Positions 1 through 9,929 of a DNA stretch of 40,308 nt are shown here, piece after piece. The DNA lies in the NCBI GenBank assembly GCA_902576335.1, contig CACGVC010000008.1:1-40308 (forward strand), given 5' to 3'. The DNA is from an uncultured Pelagibacteraceae bacterium. Lineage in GTDB: Bacteria > Pseudomonadota > Alphaproteobacteria > Pelagibacterales > Pelagibacteraceae. The notes under the pieces were generated by a model, which saw only the letters and a program-made list of their open reading frames with translations, was not told the DNA's origin and did no database searches. A program made the translations under genes and the position numbers. Numbering within the stretch: the first letter of the stretch is position 1; each line of letters starts with the position of its first letter.

Positions 1-665
1 CACTTTATCCAGAAGTTTTCCCTGGGCCTTTAAATAAAGGTATTTACAGTAAAGCAATGGTTAAAAAGTTATGGAGCTTAAAAGTAATTAATATTAGAGA
101 CTCTGCTCAAGATAAACATAAAACAGTTGATGATACTCCTTACGGCGGTGGGACAGGTATGTTAATTAAACCAGATGTCTTGGCGAATTCAATTGATCAA
201 AATGTAAATAAGGGAGATAAAATTTTTTATCTTTCACCAAAAGGTAAAAGATTTGATCAAAAATTTGCACAAGATTTATCTAAAGAAAAATCATTTTCTT
301 TGATTTGCGGACAGTTTGAGGGTGTTGATGAAAGAGTTTTGGGTACAAGAAATATTGAAGAGGTGAGCATTGGAGATTATGTATTGTCTGGAGGAGAAAC
401 GGCAGCTTTGGTTATTCTAGATAGCGTATTAAGACTTTTACCAGGAGTTTTAGGAAATGATAAATCCTCGGCTGATGAAACTTTTGAAAATGGCCTTTTA
501 GAGTATCCGCAGTTCACAAAACCTCAAATATGGGAAGAAAAAGCAGTGCCAGAAGTGTTATTATCTGGAGATCACAGTAAAATTAAAGACTGGCGTTTAT
601 CTCAATCTGAGGCTATAACACGCGACCGAAGACCAGATTTGTGGCAAAAATATAAGAAAGATTAA
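1..665 (+). CDS. trmD: tRNA (guanine-N1-)-methyltransferase TrmD, 5' end missing
   Basis: TrmD methylates G37 next to the anticodon of a subset of tRNAs, using SAM, and so protects the reading frame. The reading frame is open from the left edge (frame starting at base 3, first visible residues LYPEVFPGP). The real start is outside the window, and by comparison with full-length homologues about ten residues are missing. Visible family marks are [10 protein letters not shown], the knot-forming SAM site [11 protein letters not shown], and the C-terminal TRDRRPDLW. The internal ATG at 57 is not the start, because conserved sequence continues upstream of it. rplS follows directly, the usual trmD-rplS pairing of bacterial ribosomal operons (rpsP-rimM-trmD-rplS). 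Confidence 0.96.
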   Translation, partial: LYPEVFPGPLNKGIYSKAMVKKLWSLKVINIRDSAQDKHKTVDDTPYGGGTGMLIKPDVLANSIDQNVNKGDKIFYLSPKGKRFDQKFAQDLSKEKSFSLICGQFEGVDERVLGTRNIEEVSIGDYVLSGGETAALVILDSVLRLLPGVLGNDKSSADETFENGLLEYPQFTKPQIWEEKAVPEVLLSGDHSKIKDWRLSQSEAITRDRRPDLWQKYKKD

Positions 666-681
666 ATTGATAAATACTGAA

Positions 682-1257
682 ATGAAAACAATAGAAGAAA
701 TCAACCAAAACAACGTTAAAAAGATTCTCTCTGAAAAAAAGATACCTGAATTTTTTCCAGGAGATGTTGTAAAGGTTGGGGTAAGAATTACAGAGGGTAA
801 AAAAGAAAGAATTCAGTATTTTGAAGGAGTATGTATTGCTAAAAAAAGTAGAGACTTAAACTCCTCATTTACTGTCAGAAAAATATCATTTGGTGAGGGA
901 GTTGAGAGAACATTTCCATTGTTTGGAACTGTGATTGACTCAATTAAAGTAATTCGATCTGGAAAAGTAAGAAGAGCAAAACTTTACTATTTAAGAGATA
1001 GAACTGGGAAGTCAGCAAGGATTGCCGAAAAAATTAGAAAAAAAATTGGTATCGATGTTGATGTTAAACCAGAAACAGTAACTGAGGAAAATTTAGCTCC
1101 AATAACTAAAGAAAATACTTCAGAAATTAAAAATGAGGCTGCGCCAGCGGTTGAGCCAAAAATAGACGAAACTTCAAAAAATGAAGTTAAAAAAGATGCC
1201 TCTAAGGCCGAAACTAGTACAGAAAAAAAACTTGAAAACTTACAAGAAAAAAAATAA
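682..1257 (+). CDS. rplS: 50S ribosomal protein L19 with a long charged C-terminal tail
   Basis: L19 sits at the interface of the 30S and 50S subunits. The conserved core fills about the first 120 residues: [35 protein letters not shown] and [15 protein letters not shown] are typical. After about residue 120 comes a tail of roughly 70 residues rich in Glu, Lys, Ala and Thr, which family members of the usual 110-130 residues lack; it looks disordered. I chose the ATG at 682 (MKTIEEINQ), which begins where other L19 proteins begin. An in-frame TTG at 667 would add five residues and has no better ribosome binding site. The gene lies 16 bases after trmD and 11 before leuC. Confidence 0.94.
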   Translation: MKTIEEINQNNVKKILSEKKIPEFFPGDVVKVGVRITEGKKERIQYFEGVCIAKKSRDLNSSFTVRKISFGEGVERTFPLFGTVIDSIKVIRSGKVRRAKLYYLRDRTGKSARIAEKIRKKIGIDVDVKPETVTEENLAPITKENTSEIKNEAAPAVEPKIDETSKNEVKKDASKAETSTEKKLENLQEKK

Positions 1258-1268
1258 TTTTTTTCTCA

Positions 1269-2672
1269 ATGCCTAATACTCTTTACGATAAAATTTGGTA
1301 TGACCATTTAGTACATCAACAAGATGATGGAACAGCATTATTATTTGTTGATAGACATTTGGTCCATGAGGTTACCAGCCCACAAGCTTTTGAGGGACTT
1401 AGAAATACTCAAAGAAAAGTCAGGCACCCAAAATTAACTTTAGCTGTGGCAGACCATAATGTGCCAACAACCGATAGATCAAAGGGTATTTCAGATCATG
1501 AATCTAAAATTCAGGTAGAGACCTTAGAGGAAAATTGCAAAGAATTTGGTATTAAACTTTTTAGCATGAATGATAAGCGACAAGGTATTGTTCATGTAAC
1601 TGGTCCAGAGCAGGGTTTTACACAACCCGGAACAGTTATTGTTTGTGGGGATAGCCATACTGCAACCCATGGAGCATTTGGTGCTTTAGCCTTCGGAATT
1701 GGAACTTCAGAGGTAGAACATGTTTTAGCAACTCAAACACTTGTTCAAAAAAAAGCAAAAAATTTTAGAATAAATGTTAATGGTAAACTTCCGGTAGGTG
1801 TCACTTCAAAAGATGTTATTTTACAAATAATTGGAAAAATTGGAACCGCAGGTGGCACAGGTTGTGTTGTTGAATATGCAGGCGATTTAATAAGGTCGCT
1901 AAGCGTTGAACAAAGAATGACGATATGCAATATGACAATAGAGGGTGGCGCAAGAGCTGGATTAATAGCACCAGATGAAAAAATATTTAAATATTTAGAA
2001 GGAAAACCAATGTCACCAAAAGGCGAAAAATGGAATAAAGCTTTAGAACATTGGCAAAGTTTAAAAACTGATGATGATGCAAGCTTTGATAAAGAAGTAA
2101 GTTTGCAGGCTAACGAAATTTTGCCGATGATAACTTGGGGAACTTCGCCTCAAGATGTAATTACGATTGACGGCAAAGTTCCAAATCCAAGTGAAGAAAA
2201 AGACGAGGACCGTAAAAATTCCATAGAGAGATCCTTAAAATATATGGGTCTTAAACCTGATATGTCAGCCAGAGATATCAAAATAGATAAAGTTTTTATA
2301 GGTAGTTGCACAAATGGTAGAATTGAGGATCTAAGAGAAGCAGCGAAGATTTTAAAAGATAAAAAGATAGCTTCCCATGTTCATGCAATGGTAGTTCCAG
2401 GATCTGGATTGGTAAAACAACAAGCAGAACAAGAAGGATTAGATAAAATCTTTGTTAATTCAGGATTTGAATGGAGAGAACCAGGTTGCTCAATGTGTTT
2501 AGCCATGAATGCAGACAAGTTGAAACCTGAAGAAAGATGTGCCTCTACCTCAAATAGGAATTTTGAAGGAAGACAAGGAAGAGGTGGAAGAACTCATTTA
2601 GTTAGTCCTGGAATGGCCGCTGCCGCTGCAATATCAGGCAGTCTTGATGATGTGAGAAAGTATCAAAATTAA
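1269..2672 (+). CDS. leuC: 3-isopropylmalate dehydratase large subunit LeuC
   Basis: LeuC, paired with LeuD, isomerises 2-isopropylmalate to 3-isopropylmalate in leucine synthesis. It is an aconitase-family enzyme with a [4Fe-4S] cluster. The three cluster cysteines are visible: C347 in GSCTNGR and C407 and C410 in GCSMC. Other family marks are [21 protein letters not shown] near residues 126-145 and the C-terminal [12 protein letters not shown]. Length (467 residues) is normal for the bacterial large subunit. The stop codon abuts the leuD start with no spacer, suggesting translational coupling of the two subunits. It is the first of three leu genes in a row; leuA is not in the window. Confidence 0.98.
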   Translation: MPNTLYDKIWYDHLVHQQDDGTALLFVDRHLVHEVTSPQAFEGLRNTQRKVRHPKLTLAVADHNVPTTDRSKGISDHESKIQVETLEENCKEFGIKLFSMNDKRQGIVHVTGPEQGFTQPGTVIVCGDSHTATHGAFGALAFGIGTSEVEHVLATQTLVQKKAKNFRINVNGKLPVGVTSKDVILQIIGKIGTAGGTGCVVEYAGDLIRSLSVEQRMTICNMTIEGGARAGLIAPDEKIFKYLEGKPMSPKGEKWNKALEHWQSLKTDDDASFDKEVSLQANEILPMITWGTSPQDVITIDGKVPNPSEEKDEDRKNSIERSLKYMGLKPDMSARDIKIDKVFIGSCTNGRIEDLREAAKILKDKKIASHVHAMVVPGSGLVKQQAEQEGLDKIFVNSGFEWREPGCSMCLAMNADKLKPEERCASTSNRNFEGRQGRGGRTHLVSPGMAAAAAISGSLDDVRKYQN

Positions 2673-3278
2673 ATGCAAAAATTTAGCACATTAAAAAGTA
2701 TCCCAGCTTATTTACCGATAGTAAATATTGATACAGATATGATTATTCCAAAACAATTTCTTAAAACAATTAAGAGAACTGGATTGGGTAAAAATTTATT
2801 TTTTGAGATGAGATATGATGATAATGGTAAAGAAATAAATGATTTCATTTTAAATAAAGATCCATTCAATAATTCAAAAATTCTAATTGCAGGAAAAAAT
2901 TTTGGCTGCGGTTCATCAAGAGAGCACGCACCATGGGCATTATTAGATTTTGGTATTACTTGTGTTATAAGCTCAAGTTTTGCTGATATTTTTCATAATA
3001 ATTGTTTTAAGAATGGAATTTTACCAATCACACTAGATGATGAAAAAATAAAGGAGTTATCAGAGTACACCAACAGAAAAGAGGAAATTTTTGTGGATCT
3101 CAACGAGGAGAAAATTGTTTACGGAAACAACGAGGTTAAATTTAAAATTGACCCATTTAAGAAAAAATGTCTTTTAGAGGGATTAGATGACATAGCTTTA
3201 TCTTTAAAAAAATCTCACAAAATTGAAAACTTCGAAAAAGATCTAAAAAATAAAAAGCCTTGGATCTTTAATGATTAA
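2673..3278 (+). CDS. leuD: 3-isopropylmalate dehydratase small subunit LeuD
   Basis: This is the swivel-domain subunit that completes the active site of isopropylmalate isomerase with LeuC. The substrate-recognition loop [11 protein letters not shown] lies at residues 78-88, and [16 protein letters not shown] near residues 18-33 is the usual N-terminal signature. At 201 residues it has the normal length for the bacterial small subunit. The start abuts the leuC stop, and the last 8 bases overlap the start of leuB, so leuC, leuD and leuB are almost certainly one transcript. Confidence 0.98.
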   Translation: MQKFSTLKSIPAYLPIVNIDTDMIIPKQFLKTIKRTGLGKNLFFEMRYDDNGKEINDFILNKDPFNNSKILIAGKNFGCGSSREHAPWALLDFGITCVISSSFADIFHNNCFKNGILPITLDDEKIKELSEYTNRKEEIFVDLNEEKIVYGNNEVKFKIDPFKKKCLLEGLDDIALSLKKSHKIENFEKDLKNKKPWIFND

Positions 3279-4377
3279 AGTCAAAAAAAGAAAAATCCTT
3301 TTATTGCCAGGAGATGGTATTGGACCAGAAGTTATTGGTGAAGTTAAAAAAATAATAAACTGGTTCAATGATAAAAAATCTTTAGATTTTGAAATCGATG
3401 AAGATTTAGCAGGAGGTTGTTCTTATGACAAACATGGGACACCGATTACTGATGAAGTTTTTTATAAAGCTTTGGAAAGTGAAGCTGTTATGCTTGGTGC
3501 AGTTGGAGGACCTAAATGGGATAATGTTGAATTTTCAAAAAAACCAGAAAGAGCACTTTTAAAATTGAGAAAAGAATTAAAATTATTTGCAAACTTAAGA
3601 CCCGCTATATGTTTCAAACAATTAGTTGAAGCATCTACATTAAAACCTGAGATCGTCTCAGGATTAGATATTATGATCGTGAGAGAGTTGACTGGTGGAA
3701 TTTATTTTGGTGAACCCAGAGGTATTAAACCAATTGAAAATGGTGAAAGAAAAGGAGTAAATACTCACACTTACACAAGTAGTGAAATTACAAGAGTAGC
3801 AAGAGTAGCTTTTGATTTAGCGAAAAAAAGATCAAATAAAGTTACATCTTGTGAAAAATCTAATGTAATGGAAGCTGGACAATTATGGAAAGAGGAGGTT
3901 CAAGCACTTCATGAAAAGGAGTATAAAGATGTAGAATTAAGTCATATGCTTGCCGACAATTGTGCAATGCAGCTATTAAGAAATCCGAAACAATTTGATG
4001 TCATTGTCACAGATAATCTTTTTGGGGATATGCTTTCAGATCAAGCTTCAATGTTAACAGGTTCATTAGGATTATTACCCTCAGCCTCACTGGGTGCAAA
4101 AAATAAAGATGGAGAAATGAGAGCGATGTATGAGCCTATTCATGGGTCTGCACCTGATATAGCAGGAAAAGGTCTAGCAAATCCAATAGCAACAATTTTA
4201 AGCTTTGCAATGGCTTTAAGATACTCCTTGGACCTTGATAAAGAGGCAGAGGGCTTAGAAAAAGCTGTTCAGGATGTCTTAAATGATGGTTTAAGAACCA
4301 AAGATATTCTATCTAAAGGAATGAAAGAAATATCAACATCTAAAATGGGTGATGCGATCATTTCAAAATTGCAATAA
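3271..4377 (+). CDS. leuB: 3-isopropylmalate dehydrogenase LeuB
   Basis: LeuB oxidises and decarboxylates 3-isopropylmalate to the keto acid precursor of leucine with NAD+. Visible marks: [11 protein letters not shown] near residues 11-21, substrate arginines R100, R110 and R138 (the last in [16 protein letters not shown] with its tyrosine), the lysine segment [10 protein letters not shown], the metal-binding [12 protein letters not shown], and the NAD-binding [18 protein letters not shown]. The [10 protein letters not shown] form with a following aspartate-free loop fits NAD rather than NADP use. Length (368) is normal. It overlaps leuD by 8 bases and is followed by a 26-base gap before dmdC. 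Confidence 0.98.
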   Translation: MIKVKKRKILLLPGDGIGPEVIGEVKKIINWFNDKKSLDFEIDEDLAGGCSYDKHGTPITDEVFYKALESEAVMLGAVGGPKWDNVEFSKKPERALLKLRKELKLFANLRPAICFKQLVEASTLKPEIVSGLDIMIVRELTGGIYFGEPRGIKPIENGERKGVNTHTYTSSEITRVARVAFDLAKKRSNKVTSCEKSNVMEAGQLWKEEVQALHEKEYKDVELSHMLADNCAMQLLRNPKQFDVIVTDNLFGDMLSDQASMLTGSLGLLPSASLGAKNKDGEMRAMYEPIHGSAPDIAGKGLANPIATILSFAMALRYSLDLDKEAEGLEKAVQDVLNDGLRTKDILSKGMKEISTSKMGDAIISKLQ

Positions 4378-4397
4378 TTAATTAATTATTTTAAACT
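4369..4397 (+). promoter_or_regulatory. weak candidate promoter for the dmd genes
   Basis: TTGCAA (4369-4374) and TAAACT (4392-4397) are 17 bases apart, each matching 4 of 6 sigma70 consensus bases. Transcription would start about at 4404, the A of the dmdC start codon, giving a leaderless message. A perfect 14-bp palindrome, TAATTAATTAATTA (4375-4388), fills the spacer. In such AT-rich DNA both could be chance, and read-through from leuB is equally possible. Confidence 0.25.
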
Positions 4398-4403
4398 TTA
4401 AAT

Positions 4404-6170
4404 ATGCCAAGCTATATAGCACCAGTTGATGATATGATGTTTCTTTTTGAGAAATTAAGGGACAATAAAAACTATAATGAACTGGAAAAATATAAAGAGG
4501 TAAGTCCAGAACTAGTAAAAGATATTTTAGAAGAAGCTGCAAAAATCAACCAAAATTTGATTTTGCCACTCGCAAAAGCCGGAGATGAAAATCCTGCAAT
4601 TTTAGAAAATGGAGTTGTAAGAACTCCACCAGGATACAAAGAGGCTTACCAAAAATATATAGAGGACGGTTGGACTTCATTATCCTGTGATCCAAAATAT
4701 GGAGGACAAGGCATGCCTCGAACTGTTAGTGCATTTTTTGATGAAATGATATCATCTGCAAGTCTAGCATTTAAACTTTACAGTGAATTAACTTTAGGAG
4801 CTTATAATTGTATTCATCACCATGCTACAGATGAAATAAAAGAAAAATACCTTCCTAAAATGGTTGAAGGTAAATGGAGTGGCACAATGTGTTTAACCGA
4901 ACCAGTTTGTGGAACAGACTTAGGTTTATTAAAAACAAAGGCAGTAGAACAACCAGACGGAACATATAAAATCACGGGGCAAAAAATATTTATTACCTCT
5001 GGTGATCATGATTTAACAGAAAATATTATACATTTGGTAATAGCAAGAGCAACAGATTCGCCTAAAGGGACTAAGGGAATAAGCTTATTTTTAGTTCCAA
5101 AATTTATTGTAAAAGAAGATGGAACTGTTGGCTCAAGAAATGGGATATCTACTGGATCAATAGAAACAAAAATGGGTATTAAGGGTTCAGCTACATGTGT
5201 ATTAAATTTTGATGAGGCCACAGGAATAATGATTGGCCCTAAAAACAAGGGATTAAGTCAAATGTTCACAATGATGAATCTTGAGAGAATCGTTGTAGGT
5301 ATTCAAGGTTTAGGAATTTCAGAAATTGCTTATCAAAATTCTCTTAATTATGCAAAAGAGCGAAAACAAGGAAAAAGTAATAATAATAAGTCTGAAAATG
5401 GAAAAGCAGATTCAATTATTGAGCATGCTGATATAAGAAAAACTTTGTTGAACATGAAGTCTATAATTGAGGGAGAAAGAGCGTTATGTTTCTGGTTGTC
5501 TCAACAAACTGAAGTTAGTTTAAATCATGATGATCAAAAGATCAAACAGGAGGCCTTGGATATGGTCTCGTTAATGACACCAGTTGTAAAATCGTTATTT
5601 TCTGATTTAGGAATGGAAATAACAAGTGATGCAATGCAAATATTTGGTGGATACGGTTATACAAAAGATCAAGGTATAGAGCAGTTGTATAGAGATAACA
5701 GGATTACGCCGATTTATGAAGGAACCAATTCAGTACAAGCAGCTGATTTAGTTTTTAGAAAACTGTCAAATAAGAATGGAAACATAGTCGACAAATTTAT
5801 GAATTTAATTAAATCTGAAACTAATTCAAATGATGAAAAAATGAAGCCATTTGTTGATACATTAAATTATAATTTAGGGATTTTAAAAAAATTTAGTGAT
5901 TGGACTATTGATAAAATAAAGACTAACAAAGATGATGTCAGTGCAGCCGCCAATGATTATTTGAAGACACTTGGTTATATATCTCTAGCTTTTTCTTGGG
6001 TAAAAGTTTTAACTGTAAGTTTTAAAGATTTTGAGGAAAATAAAAAGTTTCATGAAGATAAAATAAATACTGCAAAATTTTATTTTGAAAAAGTTCTGCC
6101 GAGAGCTGAACAACATTATAAATCTGCCATCTCGGGAAGTTCAAATATCATGAATTTTAAATTTAATTAA
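4404..6170 (+). CDS. dmdC: 3-methylmercaptopropionyl-CoA dehydrogenase DmdC (acyl-CoA dehydrogenase family)
   Basis: DmdC is an FAD enzyme that oxidises 3-methylmercaptopropionyl-CoA to methylthioacryloyl-CoA, the third step of the DMSP demethylation route. The 588-residue length fits the long DmdC/FadE5-like branch of acyl-CoA dehydrogenases, rather than the usual 380-400. FAD and substrate motifs include CLTEPVCGTDLG (163-174) and KIFITSGDHDL (194-204). The likely catalytic base is E439 in IYEGTNSVQAADLV, close to the position reported for characterised DmdC proteins. QIFGGYGYTKD is the standard family motif. After about residue 450 follows the extra C-terminal domain of this branch. The function call rests on the family and on dmdB and dmdA following at 1 and 8 bases. 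Alone it could only be called a long acyl-CoA dehydrogenase. Confidence 0.92.
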   Translation: MPSYIAPVDDMMFLFEKLRDNKNYNELEKYKEVSPELVKDILEEAAKINQNLILPLAKAGDENPAILENGVVRTPPGYKEAYQKYIEDGWTSLSCDPKYGGQGMPRTVSAFFDEMISSASLAFKLYSELTLGAYNCIHHHATDEIKEKYLPKMVEGKWSGTMCLTEPVCGTDLGLLKTKAVEQPDGTYKITGQKIFITSGDHDLTENIIHLVIARATDSPKGTKGISLFLVPKFIVKEDGTVGSRNGISTGSIETKMGIKGSATCVLNFDEATGIMIGPKNKGLSQMFTMMNLERIVVGIQGLGISEIAYQNSLNYAKERKQGKSNNNKSENGKADSIIEHADIRKTLLNMKSIIEGERALCFWLSQQTEVSLNHDDQKIKQEALDMVSLMTPVVKSLFSDLGMEITSDAMQIFGGYGYTKDQGIEQLYRDNRITPIYEGTNSVQAADLVFRKLSNKNGNIVDKFMNLIKSETNSNDEKMKPFVDTLNYNLGILKKFSDWTIDKIKTNKDDVSAAANDYLKTLGYISLAFSWVKVLTVSFKDFEENKKFHEDKINTAKFYFEKVLPRAEQHYKSAISGSSNIMNFKFN

Positions 6171-6171
6171 A

Positions 6172-7788
6172 ATGAGTCATTACGACACAAATTTAGATAA
6201 AAACGAGGCTAATTATATACCCTTAACACCCCTAACTTTCTTAAAAAGAGCTAAAGATATATATCCAGACTATGAGGCGGTTATTTATGAGGATCGTAAA
6301 TACTCTTGGACTGAAGTCTATAAGCGCACTGTAAAATTTGCAAGTGCTCTCACTAAAATTGGTGTCAAAAAAGGTGACACTGTCTCATTTTTAGCTTTTA
6401 ACACTCCAGAAATTTTTGAAGGTCATTACTCTGTGCCAATGACTGGTGCAGTTTTAAACACAATCAATATTAGATTGGATGCTAAGACTATTGCATACAT
6501 TTTAAATCATAGCGACGCGAAAGTATTAGTCGTTGATAGGCAGCTTCATGGTGAAGTTAAGAAAGCATTGAACACACTAAATAAGAAAATAATCATTATT
6601 GATATTGTAGATAAATTTGCCGATCAATCAAAGTGTGAAAAAATTGGAGAGTTAGAATATGAAAGTTTTCTAAATACCGGAGATGAAAATTTTGATTGGA
6701 AAATGCCCGAGGATGAGTGGCAGGCGATTTCATTAAGTTATACATCTGGAACCACTGGAAATCCAAAAGGTGTTGTTTATCATCACAGAGGATCTTATTT
6801 GATGTCTACTGGAAGTGCAGTTGCTTGGAATATGCCAAATAGGTTAAATTTCTTAACTATCGTCCCAATGTTTCATTGCAATGGTTGGGGTTATCCGTGG
6901 ACCGTGCCCATGTTAAATGGAAGAACTATTTGTTTAAGAAATATTGATGTGAAGAAGATATTTGAATTAATAGACAAACACAATATAACCCATTTTGGCG
7001 GAGCACCGATTGTATTAAACATGATCACTGGCGCACCTGAGTCTGATAGAAAAAAATTAAAACAAAAAGTCTTTGTTTTGACTGCTGGAGCTCCCCCGCC
7101 TAGTATAATATTTAAAAAAATGAAAGAACTCGGATTTGAAGTTATGCATGTCTATGGATTAACAGAAACTTATGGTCATGTCGCTCAATGCGCATGGAAT
7201 GAGTCTTGGAGTAAATTCGATGAAGAAAAACAAAATGAAATTAAAGCAAGGCAGGGAGTTAGATATCCAAACACCGAGGGAATAGCTGTTATGGATCCTA
7301 AGACCATGAAAGAAGTACCAAAAGATGGAAAAACTATTGGTGAGATTATGATTAAAGGGAATGTCATTATGAAAGGGTATTTTAAAGATAAAGAAGCTAC
7401 TAACAAAGCAATGGATGGAGGATGGTTTCATTCAGGTGACTTAGCGGTAATGCATTCAGATGGCTATGTAAAAATCCAAGATAGATCCAAAGATATTATT
7501 ATTTCAGGCGGTGAAAATATTTCTTCAATCGAGATAGAAAATACTTTAGCCAAACATCCTTCAGTGTCCATTGCAGCTGTAGTTGCAAAACCAGATGATA
7601 AGTGGGGAGAAGTACCTTGCGCATTTATTGAAATGGTCAAGGACAAACCAGTGACTGAAAAAGAATTAATTAGTTTTTGTAAAGAAACTTTAGCAGGGTT
7701 TAAGGTCCCAAAACAAGTAGTTTTTTGTGACTTACCCAAAACATCAACAGGTAAAATTCAAAAATTTGAATTGAGAAAAAAGTTTTAG
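6172..7788 (+). CDS. dmdB: 3-methylmercaptopropionate-CoA ligase DmdB
   Basis: DmdB activates methylmercaptopropionate with ATP and CoA, the second step of DMSP demethylation. It is an ANL-superfamily adenylating enzyme of 538 residues. Motifs in order: phosphate-binding SYTSGTTGNPKG (189-200), FHCNGW with W239, TAGAPPPS (304-311), VYGLTETYGH (about 328-336), GGWFHSGD, the hinge and C-terminal domain DRSKDIIISGGENIS, and the adenylation lysine K528 in TSTGK near the C-terminus. The tryptophan and GAPPP residues are those described as characteristic of DmdB against other acyl-CoA ligases. It starts one base after dmdC and is followed by dmdA, which supports the substrate assignment. A broader medium-chain ligase activity cannot be excluded. 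Confidence 0.93.
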   Translation: MSHYDTNLDKNEANYIPLTPLTFLKRAKDIYPDYEAVIYEDRKYSWTEVYKRTVKFASALTKIGVKKGDTVSFLAFNTPEIFEGHYSVPMTGAVLNTINIRLDAKTIAYILNHSDAKVLVVDRQLHGEVKKALNTLNKKIIIIDIVDKFADQSKCEKIGELEYESFLNTGDENFDWKMPEDEWQAISLSYTSGTTGNPKGVVYHHRGSYLMSTGSAVAWNMPNRLNFLTIVPMFHCNGWGYPWTVPMLNGRTICLRNIDVKKIFELIDKHNITHFGGAPIVLNMITGAPESDRKKLKQKVFVLTAGAPPPSIIFKKMKELGFEVMHVYGLTETYGHVAQCAWNESWSKFDEEKQNEIKARQGVRYPNTEGIAVMDPKTMKEVPKDGKTIGEIMIKGNVIMKGYFKDKEATNKAMDGGWFHSGDLAVMHSDGYVKIQDRSKDIIISGGENISSIEIENTLAKHPSVSIAAVVAKPDDKWGEVPCAFIEMVKDKPVTEKELISFCKETLAGFKVPKQVVFCDLPKTSTGKIQKFELRKKF

Positions 7789-7796
7789 AAAAATAA

Positions 7797-8906
7797 ATGA
7801 AAGGTTTTCCTATAGTAAAATCTAGAAGAGTAAGAAGTTCGCCATATACTTCAAGGATTGAAAAGCAAGGTGTAACAGCTTACACAGTATATAATCATAT
7901 GCTTTTACCTGCAGCATTTGGATCTTTAGAAGATTCTTGTAATCATCTAAAAAAAAATGTTCAAGTTTGGGATGTTGCTGCAGAAAGACAAGTTGAAATT
8001 TCAGGAAAAGACGCCTCAAAACTTGTTCAATTAATGACCTGTAGAGACTTATCTAAATCAAAAATAGGAAGATGTTATTATTGTCCTTTAATTGATGGTG
8101 ACGGTAACTTAGTAAATGATCCAGTAATTTTAAAATTGGCAGAAGATAGATGGTGGATTTCTATTGCAGATTCTGATGTAATTTTTTTTGCAAAAGGACT
8201 AGCTTCTGGAAATAATTTTGATGTAGAAATATTTGAGCCTAATGTCGATATTTTAGCAATTCAAGGCCCAAAATCTTTTGACTTAATGGAAAAAATTTTT
8301 GGCAAAAAAATAAAAGAATTGAAATTTTTTGGTTTTGATTATTTTGATTTTAAAGGGGTAAAACATTTAATTGCTAGGTCGGGGTGGTCAAAACAAGGTG
8401 GTTTTGAAGTTTATGTAGAAAATACTAAATCTGGTTTAGAGCTTTATGATGAATTGTTTGAAATCGGAAAAGAATTTGATGTTAAACCAGGATGTCCAAA
8501 TTTGATTGAGAGAATTGAAAGTGGCTTACTTTCTTACGGTAATGATTTTGATAATCAAGATAATCCATTTGAATGTGGATTTGAAAAATATGTTCATTTA
8601 GATTCTGATGTCAATTTCTTAGGAAAAGAAAAATTAATCAAAATAAAAAAAGATGGTATCAAAAAAAAATTAATGGGTATTCAATTAGATACTAATAAAA
8701 TTAGTTTAACCAAATCTTTAGATATTAAAGATGAAAATGGAAGTTTTATTGGCGAACTCAGGTCAGCTTGTTACTCACCTCATTTTAAAAAAGTTATAGG
8801 TATAGCAATGATAAATGAGCCATATTGTAAAGCTTCAATGGCTGGAAAGCTGGAAATTGAGGGAAATTCATTTACTGTAAAAGTTTGCGATTTACCTTTC
8901 ATCTAG
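7797..8906 (+). CDS. dmdA: dimethylsulfoniopropionate demethylase DmdA
   Basis: DmdA moves one methyl group from DMSP to tetrahydrofolate, giving 3-methylmercaptopropionate and 5-methyl-THF; it commits DMSP to the sulfur-retaining route. The protein has the glycine-cleavage T-protein fold and 369 residues, the length I recall for Pelagibacter DmdA. Long blocks agree with that protein from memory, for example [75 protein letters not shown] and the C-terminal VCDLPFI. The N-terminus ([19 protein letters not shown]) is slightly shorter and diverged. Agreement over the whole length separates it from GcvT and other aminomethyltransferases. It is last in dmdCBA; asd begins 15 bases later. Confidence 0.97.
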   Translation: MKGFPIVKSRRVRSSPYTSRIEKQGVTAYTVYNHMLLPAAFGSLEDSCNHLKKNVQVWDVAAERQVEISGKDASKLVQLMTCRDLSKSKIGRCYYCPLIDGDGNLVNDPVILKLAEDRWWISIADSDVIFFAKGLASGNNFDVEIFEPNVDILAIQGPKSFDLMEKIFGKKIKELKFFGFDYFDFKGVKHLIARSGWSKQGGFEVYVENTKSGLELYDELFEIGKEFDVKPGCPNLIERIESGLLSYGNDFDNQDNPFECGFEKYVHLDSDVNFLGKEKLIKIKKDGIKKKLMGIQLDTNKISLTKSLDIKDENGSFIGELRSACYSPHFKKVIGIAMINEPYCKASMAGKLEIEGNSFTVKVCDLPFI

Positions 8907-8921
8907 TATAAAACTTACATC

Positions 8922-9929
8922 ATGAATATCGTAATAGTCGGAGCCACAGGAAATGTAGGTAGAAAAACTCTCGAAGTTCTAGAAAAAAAAGAACTGTCTA
9001 TCGATAATTTATATTTGGTTGCTTCATCAAAAAGTGCAGGAAAAAAAATGAATTTTAAAGATAAAGAATTAGAGGTCTCTGATTTAGAGAGCTTTGATTT
9101 TTCAAAAGTTAAAATTGCTTTTTTTGCAGCTGGAGGAAAAATTTCAGAAAAATTTGCATTAAAAGCTGCAAAAGACTGTATTGTAATTGATAATTCAAGT
9201 TTTTTTAGAATGGATCCTGACGTACCTTTAATAGTTCCTCAAGTAAATCCTAATCATTTAAATGATATAAAAAAAAATATTGTTGCAAATCCAAACTGCT
9301 CAACAGCTCAATTAGTAATCGTTTTAAAACCTTTACATGACTTATTTAAAATTAAAAGAGTAGTTGTATCTACATATCAATCAGTTTCTGGGGGTGGAAA
9401 AGCTCCTATGGATGAATTGATTGAACAAACAAAGTCAATCTTACAAGGCAAAAACGTTGTATCAAAAAATTTTACCAAGCAGATAGCATTTAATGCAATT
9501 CCTCACATTGATGTTTTTTCTGATGATGGTTACACAAAAGAAGAACTTAAAATGAGCAATGAAACAAAAAAAATTTTAGATAATAAAATTGATTTAACAG
9601 CAACCTGTGTAAGGTTACCAATTACTGTTTCACATTCAGAGTCTGTAAATTTAGAATTTGAAAAACATTTTTCGCTTGAAGAGGTAAGAGGAGCATTAAA
9701 TAACTTTGAAGGTTGTAAAGTTATTGATGAAAGAAAGGATGGTGGATATTCAACACCTTTAGAAGCAGAGGGAAAAGAAGAAACTTTTATTTCAAGAATA
9801 AGAGTAGATAAATCTATAAAAAATGGATTAAATCTTTGGATTGTTTCTGACAACTTATTGAGAGGTGCGGCTTTGAATGCAGTAGAAATAGCTGAAACGT
9901 TGATAAAAAATAATTATTATGGAAAATAA
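8922..9929 (+). CDS. asd: aspartate-semialdehyde dehydrogenase
   Basis: Asd reduces aspartyl phosphate to aspartate semialdehyde, the branch point to lysine/diaminopimelate and to homoserine (threonine, methionine). The NADP-binding GATGNVGRKTLEVL starts at residue 7. The nucleophile is C126 in NPNCSTAQ, and R231 and H238 in RLPITVSHSESV complete the active site. Length (335) is normal. It lies between dmdA and sdhC and overlaps sdhC by 11 bases, an unusual place for an amino-acid gene. Homoserine made from its product is the substrate of MetX at the other end of the window. Confidence 0.97.
   Translation: MNIVIVGATGNVGRKTLEVLEKKELSIDNLYLVASSKSAGKKMNFKDKELEVSDLESFDFSKVKIAFFAAGGKISEKFALKAAKDCIVIDNSSFFRMDPDVPLIVPQVNPNHLNDIKKNIVANPNCSTAQLVIVLKPLHDLFKIKRVVVSTYQSVSGGGKAPMDELIEQTKSILQGKNVVSKNFTKQIAFNAIPHIDVFSDDGYTKEELKMSNETKKILDNKIDLTATCVRLPITVSHSESVNLEFEKHFSLEEVRGALNNFEGCKVIDERKDGGYSTPLEAEGKEETFISRIRVDKSIKNGLNLWIVSDNLLRGAALNAVEIAETLIKNNYYGK

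Noticed and set aside
667..681. Longer rplS starting at TTG 667.
   Set aside because: It has no better ribosome binding site, and the ATG at 682 begins where homologues begin; the five extra residues cannot be fully excluded.
4378..4403. Possible riboswitch in front of the dmd genes.
   Set aside because: The leader is only 26 bases with no G or C stem, too short for any known aptamer class.
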